From Pseudaquidulcibacter sp964557085 (GTDB taxonomy: Bacteria; Pseudomonadota; Alphaproteobacteria; Caulobacterales; Aquidulcibacteraceae): a stretch of DNA of 9,359 nt. The notes beneath the pieces are model-generated. The model did no database searches. It worked only from the letters and a program-made list of their open reading frames with translations, and had not been told where the DNA came from. Of the stretch, positions 1 to 6,812 are shown in pieces; within the stretch, counting starts at the first letter, position 1, and every line of letters begins with the position of its first letter. The stretch covers positions 1-9,359 of the forward strand of contig CAZKYS010000091.1 of the NCBI GenBank assembly GCA_964557085.1, given 5' to 3'. The position numbers and the translations under genes were made by a program.

Positions 1-1149
1 GACGTTTAAAGCACCAATCGGCTACCGAATGACTAAACATGCAGAGCATGGGCGTATCCTTGTGCCAGATGAACCCTTGGCAAGCGTTATGCGGGATATT
101 TATCAAGGTTATGCTTCGGGGCGGTTTAGCAACCAATCTGAAATCATGCGTTATCTGGAAGATCATCCAGCTTGGCCTCACGCTCGCAAAATAACTTTGA
201 GCATTGAACGTGTTTCTGAACTGCTTACCCGTCCCCATTATGCGGGTTACTTGAATGCACCTGAATGGAATATTCACATGGTGAAGGCACGGCATGAACC
301 GCTTATAAGTTTCGAGACTTATCAGCGTGTGCAAGAAAAACTGAAAGAAAAGGCAAAAATGCCAGCGCGTAAAGATATTAGCGAAGACTTTGCACTTAGG
401 GGATTTGTGCGCTGTGAGTGCTGCGGCAACCATTTAACTTCATGTTGGTCAAAAGGCAGAAGCGCCAAATACCCTTATTATGTCTGCCAAACGCGCGGTT
501 GTGACCTAAAAGGCAAATCTATTCGCAAAGAAAAGATGGAAGCTGAATTTGAACTAATTCTTAAAAGCATGCGTCCAAGCGAAGACCTATTTGCGCTTGC
601 CTCTGAAATGCTCAAGAATTTGTGGGATGAAAAACTATCGGCGAAATCTACCGACAAGAAAACTCTTCAAAGCGAAATTGAAAAAACAAATAAGCAAATC
701 ACACAAATTGTTGACCGCATTATCGATTCAGAATCGCAAACTTTGGTGGCGGCCTATGAAAAGCGTATCAAAGAGCTTGAGGTTTATCGCGCTGAAACAG
801 AAGATAAGCTTGCAAAATGTGGTCGCCCAATAATGAGTTTTGATGCTATGTATCAAACCGCTTTGGGATTCATAGAAAACCCATATAAGCTTTGGGAAAA
901 CAATGATTTAGCGTCAAAGCGTGCCGTGCTAAAACTCGCATTTTGTGGCGAAGTGGTCTATTCACGAGAGCACGGGTATCAAACCAAAGAATTGGCACTT
1001 CCGTTCAAATTTTTCAATGACTTAGAGCCCACAGAAGGAGAAAACTACATGGGAAAAGAAATGGTGCGGATAGCCGGAATCGAACCGGCACGGGCGTATT
1101 GCCCAACGGATTTTAAGTCCGGCGCGTCTACCAGTTCCGCCATATCCGC
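1..1149 (+). mobile_element. Edge of an integrated element at the tRNA-Leu 3' end
   Basis: A serine recombinase gene sits directly against the 3' end of a tRNA gene and faces it. This is the usual arrangement for an island or prophage integrated at a tRNA attachment site. The junction most likely lies within the 3' half of the tRNA (about 1062-1110), with the element extending left out of the window and the chromosome (CinA-like, map, radC) to the right. The second attachment copy is not in the window, so the exact core sequence cannot be defined. The placement is inferred from arrangement only. Confidence 0.45.
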
Positions 1150-1177
1150 AATCCGACATCGCAAGTGCTTTTATTAG
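2..1177 (+). CDS. Large serine recombinase, C-terminal part (5' end outside window)
   Basis: This is the DNA-binding part of a large serine recombinase, the enzyme class that integrates and excises mobile elements. The frame is open from base 2, before the first Met at base 29, and the upstream codons read APIGYR, a typical start of the recombinase domain, so the gene begins outside the window and the catalytic resolvase domain is not visible. Counting from the Met at 29, the recombinase domain spans about 1-110. A zinc beta-ribbon follows with Cys129, Cys132, Cys153 and Cys158, then a charged coiled coil at about 205-262 and a closing segment ending near ELALPFKFF (321-329). Residues 345-374 are encoded by the antisense strand of a tRNA-Leu gene, so the tail is probably not a conserved part of the family. 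The gene faces the 3' end of that tRNA, the usual place for an integrase at an element edge. The family call is firm; the exact element type is unknown. Confidence 0.9.
   Translation, partial: TFKAPIGYRMTKHAEHGRILVPDEPLASVMRDIYQGYASGRFSNQSEIMRYLEDHPAWPHARKITLSIERVSELLTRPHYAGYLNAPEWNIHMVKARHEPLISFETYQRVQEKLKEKAKMPARKDISEDFALRGFVRCECCGNHLTSCWSKGRSAKYPYYVCQTRGCDLKGKSIRKEKMEAEFELILKSMRPSEDLFALASEMLKNLWDEKLSAKSTDKKTLQSEIEKTNKQITQIVDRIIDSESQTLVAAYEKRIKELEVYRAETEDKLAKCGRPIMSFDAMYQTALGFIENPYKLWENNDLASKRAVLKLAFCGEVVYSREHGYQTKELALPFKFFNDLEPTEGENYMGKEMVRIAGIEPARAYCPTDFKSGASTSSAISAIRHRKCFY
1062..1149 (-). tRNA. tRNA-Leu (anticodon UAA), CCA encoded
   Basis: Read on the minus strand, a 7-base acceptor stem GCGGATA (1143-1149) pairs perfectly with TATCCGC (1066-1072), followed by discriminator A and an encoded CCA (1062-1064). 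The D-arm contains AACTGGTAGACGC. The anticodon loop is CTTAAAA, giving anticodon TAA. A long class II variable arm (GGGC, loop, GCCC) and a T-arm with GCCGG-TTCGATT-CCGGC follow. The long variable arm and anticodon identify leucine. The first anticodon-stem pair looks like a C-T mismatch. The whole gene lies antisense within the reading frame of the adjacent recombinase. A TTGACT word lies 36 bases upstream (1185-1190), but I see no matching -10 box. Confidence 0.95.
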
Positions 1178-1237
1178 ACAAAAAAGTCAAGCTTTTAATT
1201 CTGTATATACTGAAACATTTCGCTATTTTGTGTTTTT

Positions 1238-1987
1238 TTATTCAACGCTTGGCTTTAATCCCAAGTCTTCAAGCATTGATAAAACCGCTGTTACGCCCTT
1301 TTGCAAAATTTCTTCATCAAAGCCACGAACAACTAATTGTGCGCCATAGCCAGTTCCAGTGAACCATGGATATGAGCCAAAAGATAATTCGCTATATTGT
1401 TTTGCAATCTCACCAAATGGGGCGGCAATATCGCCTTCTTTTAGATTATCGGCCTTTATGGTTTTGGAAATTATGATTTTTCCAGTTTCCAAGCGCGGGG
1501 CAATATCTTCAAGCATTGCGCGCATAATATTTGGAACGCCAGCCATGGTGAATACATTTTCCATTTGAAAACCTGGTGCCCAAGAGACAGGGTTTTTAAT
1601 AAGGCTTGCACCATCTGGAATACGCGCCATCCTTAATCTTGCGGGGGTTAAATCTTCTTTTGCGTAACGATTAAGCATCATTTCAATTGCATCATCGCGA
1701 ACATCAATGTCAACGCCAAACGCCTTTGCAACACAATCAGCAGTTATATCATCATGGGTTGGGCCAATGCCGCCAGTTGTAAAAACATAATTATAGGTTT
1801 TTCGAAGGTGGTTTATGGTTTCAATAATGGTGTTTTCATCATCGCCAATTACCCGAATTTCTTTAAGCTGAATCCCGAAAGGCGCCAAAAAAAGCGCGAT
1901 TGTATTTGAATTAGTATCTTTGGTGCGCCCCGATAGGATTTCATCACCAATGACAATGACAGCGGCTTGTATTATTTTTTGTTCCAT
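1238..1987 (-). CDS. CinA-like molybdopterin-binding (MoCF) domain protein
   Basis: A 249-residue protein of the competence/damage-inducible protein A family (COG1058). It carries only the N-terminal MoCF/MogA-like fold and lacks the C-terminal nicotinamide-nucleotide deamidase domain of full-length CinA (about 400 residues). Visible motifs are IGDEILSG (13-20), the strongly conserved TTGGIGPTHDD (70-80), TMAGVP (147-152) and the GSYPW segment near 204-208. Proteins of this kind bind pterin- or nucleotide-like ligands; stand-alone short forms are common in Alphaproteobacteria and their substrate is not settled. The start at 1987 fits an AAAGGG word six bases upstream (1994-1999). The gene is divergent from map across 98 bases. 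Its 3' end lies 88 bases from the start of the tRNA-Leu gene, which is read in the same direction. Competence or DNA-damage roles should not be assumed from the family name. Confidence 0.88.
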   Translation of the reverse strand: MEQKIIQAAVIVIGDEILSGRTKDTNSNTIALFLAPFGIQLKEIRVIGDDENTIIETINHLRKTYNYVFTTGGIGPTHDDITADCVAKAFGVDIDVRDDAIEMMLNRYAKEDLTPARLRMARIPDGASLIKNPVSWAPGFQMENVFTMAGVPNIMRAMLEDIAPRLETGKIIISKTIKADNLKEGDIAAPFGEIAKQYSELSFGSYPWFTGTGYGAQLVVRGFDEEILQKGVTAVLSMLEDLGLKPSVE

Positions 1988-2085
1988 AGAAAACCCTTTA
2001 AATGGATTTGTTTACGCTTTAAACTTGTTTTCGGACTAAAAAATGTTAAATACCAACTTTATTAAAATAAAGGCCGTTTCAATTA
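1988..2085. promoter_or_regulatory. Divergent intergenic region between the CinA-like gene and map
   Basis: These 98 AT-rich bases separate two divergent genes and must hold a promoter for each unless transcription starts elsewhere. The best plus-strand candidate is weak: TTGTTT at 2025-2030, a 16-base spacer, then TAAATA at 2047-2052. A possible ribosome site for map is AAAGG at 2069-2073, 12 bases before its ATG. I see no clear operator or LexA-type repeat. Confidence 0.35.
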
Positions 2086-2934
2086 ATGTATATAAGCGCA
2101 AGCGATGTGCCAGATGCACAAGCAACAAATAAAATTAAAATTTATGACCCGTCTGATTTTGAAGGAATGCGGGTTGCGGGGCGTGCTGCTGCCGAAGTGT
2201 TGGATCTTTTAATTCCGCATGTGAAACCGGGTGTGACCACTGGCTTCTTGGACGATATGGCGCGCGAATATATTTTAGATCATGGCTGGATTCCTGCCTG
2301 CATTGGTTATCGCGGTTATCAACATACGCTTTGCACATCTATCAATCACGTGGTTTGTCACGGCATTCCATCGAACAAAGTTCTTAAAAATGGTGATATT
2401 GTAAATATTGATGTTACAGTGATTGTTGATGGTTGGTTTGGCGATACATCAAGAATGTATGGTGTTGGCGATGTGCCGCGCAAATCAATGCGCCTTATGG
2501 ATATTACATGGGAAGCCTTGCAATTAGGGCTTAAGGCTGCCGCGCAACCAGGCGCGCATATGGGTGATATTGGTCATGCAATTCAAACATATGTAGAAGC
2601 GCAACATTGTTCGGTTGTTCGTGATTTTTGCGGGCATGGTTTGGGGCGTGTTTTCCATGATGCACCAAATGTTCTTCATTATGGCAAACCAGGCGAAGGG
2701 CCAGAGATTAAACCGGGTATGTTTTTTACCATTGAGCCAATGGTAAATCTTGGCAAATGGCAAACTACAATCCTTCCTGATGGCTGGACGGCGGTTACAA
2801 AAGACCGTTCTTTAAGTGCGCAATTTGAACATTCAATTGGCGTTACCGAAACAGGGATTGAAATTTTCACTCTTTCACCACAGGGCCTTTATACGCCGCA
2901 CAATCCAGAACTTAAACCATATTTGGGCGGCTAA
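2086..2934 (+). CDS. map: Methionine aminopeptidase, type I
   Basis: This cytosolic metalloprotease removes the initiator methionine from nascent proteins after deformylation. The 282-residue product has the full pita-bread fold. The five metal ligands are visible at Asp109 (NIDVTV), Asp120 (FGDTS), His184 (CGHGLG), Glu217 (TIEP) and Glu248 (QFEHS). The active-site histidines are His92 (CHGIP) and His191 (VFHD). The 11-residue gap between the Asp ligands and the 7-residue gap His184-His191 match the E. coli enzyme. There is no zinc-finger or SH3-type N-terminal extension, so it is a plain type Ia enzyme. The first ATG is followed by about 15 residues before the conserved IYDPSDFEGMR block, slightly longer than in E. 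coli; the upstream ribosome site is weak. The stop codon TAA is followed directly by the radC ATG, so the two are almost certainly cotranscribed. Confidence 0.96.
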   Translation: MYISASDVPDAQATNKIKIYDPSDFEGMRVAGRAAAEVLDLLIPHVKPGVTTGFLDDMAREYILDHGWIPACIGYRGYQHTLCTSINHVVCHGIPSNKVLKNGDIVNIDVTVIVDGWFGDTSRMYGVGDVPRKSMRLMDITWEALQLGLKAAAQPGAHMGDIGHAIQTYVEAQHCSVVRDFCGHGLGRVFHDAPNVLHYGKPGEGPEIKPGMFFTIEPMVNLGKWQTTILPDGWTAVTKDRSLSAQFEHSIGVTETGIEIFTLSPQGLYTPHNPELKPYLGG

Positions 2935-3609
2935 ATGGTGGCTGATAATTCTGGTCATCGTGACAGATTGCGTGAACGTTTTTTAAAAGCGGGTGCGGAT
3001 GCTTTCTCTGACCATGAATTATTGGAATTAATGCTATTTGGTGTGATTTTGCGCCGTGATGTAAAGCCGATCGCAAAGGCTTTATTGGCGCGCTTTGGCA
3101 GTCTTAATAATTTGATTGGCGCGCCTATTGCCGAAATTATGCAAGTTAATGGCATTGGCGAAAGCGCCGCAATTCATATTAAATCGCTTCACGCAATTTT
3201 ACTTAGGGCGGGGCAGCAGGAATTGGAACATAAGCCGATTATGAATTCATGGTCTGCGCTTTTGTCTTATTTGAAATTATCACTTGCCAATGAAACACGT
3301 GAACAATTTCGGGTTTTGTTTTTGAATAACAAACTAAAGCTTATAAGTGATGAAATGATGGGTGATGGCACAATTGATCATGCACCTGTTTATCCACGCG
3401 AAATTGCACGGCGCGCCTTGGAACTTGCGGCATCATCGGTAATCTTGGTTCATAATCATCCAAGTGGTGACCCAAAACCATCGGGCAATGATATTTCAAT
3501 GACGCGAAAAATTATTCAATCACTTCAAGCAATTGAGGTTGAGGTGCATGACCATATAATTGTTGGTTCGCAAGGTAGCGTTTCAATGAAAGCTATTGGA
3601 TTGTTCTAA
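2935..3609 (+). CDS. radC: RadC family JAB/MPN domain protein
   Basis: A 224-residue RadC-family protein, the usual length. The N-terminal part (about 1-95) holds a helix-hairpin-helix-like segment, VNGIGESAA at 71-79. The C-terminal part is the JAB1/MPN metalloprotease-like domain, with FRVLFLNN (125-132), VYPREI (152-157) and the JAMM signature HNHPSGDP (173-180). The metal ligands would be His173, His175 and Asp186. The family was named after a supposed DNA-repair phenotype that was later reassigned; its true function and substrate remain unclear. The ATG directly abuts the map stop codon (TAAATG), suggesting translational coupling, since only a weak GGGCGG purine stretch lies upstream. 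The 3' end overlaps the convergent MFS gene by 17 bases. The family call is sure, the function is not. Confidence 0.93.
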   Translation: MVADNSGHRDRLRERFLKAGADAFSDHELLELMLFGVILRRDVKPIAKALLARFGSLNNLIGAPIAEIMQVNGIGESAAIHIKSLHAILLRAGQQELEHKPIMNSWSALLSYLKLSLANETREQFRVLFLNNKLKLISDEMMGDGTIDHAPVYPREIARRALELAASSVILVHNHPSGDPKPSGNDISMTRKIIQSLQAIEVEVHDHIIVGSQGSVSMKAIGLF

Positions 3610-4792
3610 TTCCATATTTTTTATCGCAATAATTCCAAATTGCCGCCGCAATAAGCAAAAAAGAAATCATGCAAATTGCAAGCTTTAACGCTGAATCAAA
3701 AACCAATGGCGCAAATACTGCTGAAATCAGGGCAAAGGCATTCATGCGAATGAAATTCTGTGCCGCAGATGCCGTGCCGCGCATGTGGGGCAATAATTCA
3801 AGCGTGATAAGTGTCATATATGGTATCATGATTGAATAGCCCAAAACATAAAAGAAAATAGGCACAACTGCCCATGGGATTTTGGGTTCAAAGAATGATG
3901 TATAAAAAATGTTAAAAATTGACGCCGCCATACAAATCAAAAATCCATAAATTATCAATTTTTGACCTTTTACTTTGCCCGCCAATTTATTTGAAATCGC
4001 CGAACCAATCATCATTCCCGAAACGAATGGAATGAATAGCCAGCCAAAGTCAGTTGGTTGAAGTTTCAAGATTTTGATTATGAAATGTTGAGATGATGAA
4101 ATATAAAGCGCCGCCGTTGCAAAGCCGAATGTGTGCGTCATTATTCTAAGCAAAAATTCTGGCTTGGTTAAAATTTGAAGATAGTTTTTAAAAATAATGC
4201 GCGGCTTAAACGCAAAGCGTTTTTCAGGTACAAGTGTTTCTGGCAATGATGTCCAAACCAAAATCAGAACCGCAATTGTGAAAAGCGATAGGAATATAAA
4301 AATTGCACGCCATCCAAAATGCACAAACAAAAACCCGCCCAAAATAGGTGCAATCGCAGGGGCAAGGCTAAAGATTGTTGTTACATTTGAAAGGGTTTTT
4401 TGAGCAATTTCGCCATCGAAAATATCGCGTATCAATGCCTGACCGACCACAAGCCCCGCGCCGCCAAACATACCTTGGAAAATACGGATAATTATCATTT
4501 GCTCAAGATTTTGAACAAAGATTGTGGCAATTGATGAAAGCAAAAAGCAAACAAGGCTTATTAGAATAATATTGCGCCGCCCAAAACTATCACTCATTGG
4601 CCCTGTAAAAATGGTCGCAAAGGCAAATGATGCCAAATATGCCGAAAGCGTAAGTTGCATCTTCTCAACAGGAACATGAAATTCATGCGCCACCGCATCA
4701 AAAGTTGGAAAATAAGCATCAATAGCAAACGGCCCAAGCATAGCAAGCAGCGCGATAATTAATGAAATAAGGAGAGGTTTGGTCGGTTTCAT
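3593..4792 (-). CDS. Bcr/CflA-type MFS multidrug efflux transporter
   Basis: A 399-residue inner-membrane protein with about twelve hydrophobic segments, the standard size for drug:H+ antiporters of the 12-helix MFS class. Motif A, GPMSDSFGRR, lies at 64-73 between helices 2 and 3. A motif B-like RIFQGMFGGAG is at 103-113, followed by the Bcr/CflA-like ALIRDIFDG at 119-127. A motif C-like APAIAPILGG is at 144-153, followed by FGWRAIF. The closest known type is the bicyclomycin/chloramphenicol exporter family; the actual substrate cannot be read from the sequence. The start is chosen because helix 1 begins within the first ten residues. No Shine-Dalgarno sequence precedes it, and a hairpin plus T-rich tract lies just upstream. 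It is downstream of dnaJ in the same direction. Its first 71 codons and leader are duplicated at 5693-5905 and more, where they are fused to dnaJ. This copy is intact. Confidence 0.9.
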   Translation of the reverse strand: MKPTKPLLISLIIALLAMLGPFAIDAYFPTFDAVAHEFHVPVEKMQLTLSAYLASFAFATIFTGPMSDSFGRRNIILISLVCFLLSSIATIFVQNLEQMIIIRIFQGMFGGAGLVVGQALIRDIFDGEIAQKTLSNVTTIFSLAPAIAPILGGFLFVHFGWRAIFIFLSLFTIAVLILVWTSLPETLVPEKRFAFKPRIIFKNYLQILTKPEFLLRIMTHTFGFATAALYISSSQHFIIKILKLQPTDFGWLFIPFVSGMMIGSAISNKLAGKVKGQKLIIYGFLICMAASIFNIFYTSFFEPKIPWAVVPIFFYVLGYSIMIPYMTLITLELLPHMRGTASAAQNFIRMNAFALISAVFAPLVFDSALKLAICMISFLLIAAAIWNYCDKKYGIRTIQ

Positions 4793-5699
4793 TGTAAAAA
4801 TATTTGGCGCAGCTTTATACCCGCGCCATAATAATTACAATATCAAAGGGCGAATAATTTATTTCCCAATCTTCTCCCAAAACTTTTTCGCTTTATCGAA
4901 AAACCCTTCATGCTCTGGGTGTGATGCTGCGCAGCAATCTTCGTGGAATTCTTCGAGGAGTTTGCGTTGTTTTGGCGTAAGTTTGCGTGGGGTTTCGACG
5001 AAAAGTTCAACATGCATATCGCCGCGCAATGCAGATTTTAATTGCGTCATACCTTGGGCGCGAATTTTTATGCGTTTGCCGGTTTGTGAACCTTCTGGAA
5101 TATCGATTTCAGCCTTTCCGCCATCGATAACTGGAACTTCCATTTTGCCGCCCAATGCCGCTTTTGTCATTGGAACAGGGATGCGAATGAATAAATCACG
5201 CCCATCGCGTTCGAAAATTTCGTGACGTTTCACGCTTAGGAATAGATATAAATCACCCTTTGGCCCGCCGCGCGCACCAAGTGCGCCCTCACCTGAAAGG
5301 CGAATACGTGTGCCATCTTCAACACCTGCGGGGATTGAAACTGATAATGTTCGGTCAATTTCAACTGCGCCTTTGCCACGGCATTTTTTACATGGTTTGG
5401 CAATTATTGTTCCGCGCCCATTACAATGATGGCAAGTGCGCGTCATCATAAAGAAGCCATTTTGAACCCTTACTTGTCCCGCACCGCCACATGTTGGGCA
5501 GGTTTCAGGTTGAGTAGGTGGTTCAGCGCCAGAACCATGACAATGGTCACATTCTTCATCGGTTGGCACATGGATTTCGGCGTTTTTACCCTTAAAGGCA
5601 TCTTCAAGCGTAATTTCATATTCCATTTTTAAATCAGCACCACGCGCAGGCCCTTGCTTACGTTGACGTCCACCGCCGCCGCCAAACATATCCCCAAAA
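4580..5699. repeat. Tandem direct duplication, copy 1 (period 1113 bases)
   Basis: This stretch carries the first 71 codons of the MFS gene, the 66-base intergenic leader and the dnaJ 3' portion from codon 101. It recurs 1113 bases to the right. The left edge is inside the MFS gene; the right edge is the junction where dnaJ sequence switches to MFS sequence at 5693-5699. Protein frames on both strands are identical between the copies, and I found no base difference in the stretches compared. The period is a multiple of three (371 codons). Confidence 0.97.
4794..4828 (-). terminator. Hairpin plus T-rich tract before the MFS gene
   Basis: On the minus strand a 6-base GC-rich stem TGGCGC/GCGCCA (4805-4828) with a 12-base loop is followed by AAATATTTTTAC, ending next to the MFS start codon. 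It lies just past the dnaJ 3' end, so it could be a weak rho-independent terminator or attenuator separating the chaperone genes from the transporter. The T tract is interrupted and the stem is short. It could instead be a leader hairpin over the MFS ribosome-binding region. Confidence 0.35.
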
Positions 5700-5905
5700 C
5701 TATCACTCATTGGCCCTGTAAAAATGGTCGCAAAGGCAAATGATGCCAAATATGCCGAAAGCGTAAGTTGCATCTTCTCAACAGGAACATGAAATTCATG
5801 CGCCACCGCATCAAAAGTTGGAAAATAAGCATCAATAGCAAACGGCCCAAGCATAGCAAGCAGCGCGATAATTAATGAAATAAGGAGAGGTTTGGTCGGT
5901 TTCAT
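4859..5905 (-). CDS. Chimeric gene: MFS N-terminus fused in frame to DnaJ C-terminal domains
   Basis: A 348-residue open frame created by the tandem duplication. Residues 1-71 are identical to the start of the neighbouring MFS transporter: two membrane helices, ending inside motif A after MSDSFG. Residues 72-348 are identical to DnaJ 101-377: the end of the Gly/Phe-rich region, four CxxCxGxG zinc-finger repeats, the two substrate-binding beta domains and the C-terminal dimerisation segment. The J domain with its HPD motif is absent, so it cannot be expected to stimulate DnaK itself. In MFS proteins the loop after helix 2 is cytoplasmic, so the DnaJ part would sit in the cytosol, tethered to the inner membrane. 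It keeps the MFS leader and start codon and lies between intact dnaJ and intact MFS. Whether it is expressed, stable or functional is unknown. It may be a transient by-product of a recent duplication, or an assembly artefact. Confidence 0.75.
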   Translation of the reverse strand: MKPTKPLLISLIIALLAMLGPFAIDAYFPTFDAVAHEFHVPVEKMQLTLSAYLASFAFATIFTGPMSDSFGDMFGGGGGRQRKQGPARGADLKMEYEITLEDAFKGKNAEIHVPTDEECDHCHGSGAEPPTQPETCPTCGGAGQVRVQNGFFMMTRTCHHCNGRGTIIAKPCKKCRGKGAVEIDRTLSVSIPAGVEDGTRIRLSGEGALGARGGPKGDLYLFLSVKRHEIFERDGRDLFIRIPVPMTKAALGGKMEVPVIDGGKAEIDIPEGSQTGKRIKIRAQGMTQLKSALRGDMHVELFVETPRKLTPKQRKLLEEFHEDCCAASHPEHEGFFDKAKKFWEKIGK

Positions 5906-6812
5906 TGTAAAAATATTTGGCGCAGCTTTATACCCGCGCCATAATAATTACAATATCAAAGGGCGAATAATTTATTTCCCAATCTTCTCCCAAAACTTTT
6001 TCGCTTTATCGAAAAACCCTTCATGCTCTGGGTGTGATGCTGCGCAGCAATCTTCGTGGAATTCTTCGAGGAGTTTGCGTTGTTTTGGCGTAAGTTTGCG
6101 TGGGGTTTCGACGAAAAGTTCAACATGCATATCGCCGCGCAATGCAGATTTTAATTGCGTCATACCTTGGGCGCGAATTTTTATGCGTTTGCCGGTTTGT
6201 GAACCTTCTGGAATATCGATTTCAGCCTTTCCGCCATCGATAACTGGAACTTCCATTTTGCCGCCCAATGCCGCTTTTGTCATTGGAACAGGGATGCGAA
6301 TGAATAAATCACGCCCATCGCGTTCGAAAATTTCGTGACGTTTCACGCTTAGGAATAGATATAAATCACCCTTTGGCCCGCCGCGCGCACCAAGTGCGCC
6401 CTCACCTGAAAGGCGAATACGTGTGCCATCTTCAACACCTGCGGGGATTGAAACTGATAATGTTCGGTCAATTTCAACTGCGCCTTTGCCACGGCATTTT
6501 TTACATGGTTTGGCAATTATTGTTCCGCGCCCATTACAATGATGGCAAGTGCGCGTCATCATAAAGAAGCCATTTTGAACCCTTACTTGTCCCGCACCGC
6601 CACATGTTGGGCAGGTTTCAGGTTGAGTAGGTGGTTCAGCGCCAGAACCATGACAATGGTCACATTCTTCATCGGTTGGCACATGGATTTCGGCGTTTTT
6701 ACCCTTAAAGGCATCTTCAAGCGTAATTTCATATTCCATTTTTAAATCAGCACCACGCGCAGGCCCTTGCTTACGTTGACGTCCACCGCCGCCGCCAAAC
6801 ATATCCCCAAAA
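5693..6812. repeat. Tandem direct duplication, copy 2 (period 1113 bases)
   Basis: Second copy of the unit, overlapping copy 1 by the 7-base word CCCAAAA. That word occurs at 4580-4586, at the novel junction 5693-5699, and at 6806-6812. The two outer sites are alike over 14 bases with one mismatch (4580-4593 and 6806-6819). Both encode an Asp-x-Phe-Gly motif, DSFG in the MFS protein and DIFG in DnaJ. This is the pattern expected from a microhomology-mediated duplication. Right of 6812 the sequence continues as unique dnaJ. Confidence 0.97.
5907..5941 (-). terminator. Second copy of the hairpin, before the chimeric gene
   Basis: Identical to the hairpin at 4794-4828 because it lies within the duplicated unit (stem 5918-5941). 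Here it sits between intact dnaJ and the chimeric gene. If it terminates transcription, chaperone-operon transcripts would have to pass two such sites to reach the intact MFS gene. Confidence 0.35.

Noticed and set aside
1162..1190. Possible tRNA-Leu promoter with TTGACT at 1185-1190
   Set aside because: The -35-like word is good, but no acceptable -10 word lies at the right spacing.
1201..1212. CTGTATATACTG resembling an E. coli LexA box near the CinA-like gene
   Set aside because: It is not a true palindrome, lies downstream of the gene rather than upstream, and alphaproteobacterial LexA uses a different motif (GTTC-N7-GTTC).
1165..1362. 65-codon plus-strand open frame after the recombinase
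   Set aside because: It mostly lies antisense to the CinA-like gene, has no ribosome site and shows no domain.
4779..5225. 148-codon plus-strand open frame, repeated at 5892-6338
   Set aside because: It is an antisense shadow of the MFS start, the intergenic leader and dnaJ. It is repeated only because the DNA is duplicated, and the protein shows no recognisable domain.
4859..5905. Chimeric frame as a natural, conserved membrane DnaJ (DjlA-like) protein
   Set aside because: DjlA-type proteins keep a J domain, whereas this frame has none. Its two halves match the adjacent MFS and dnaJ genes, so it derives from the local duplication.
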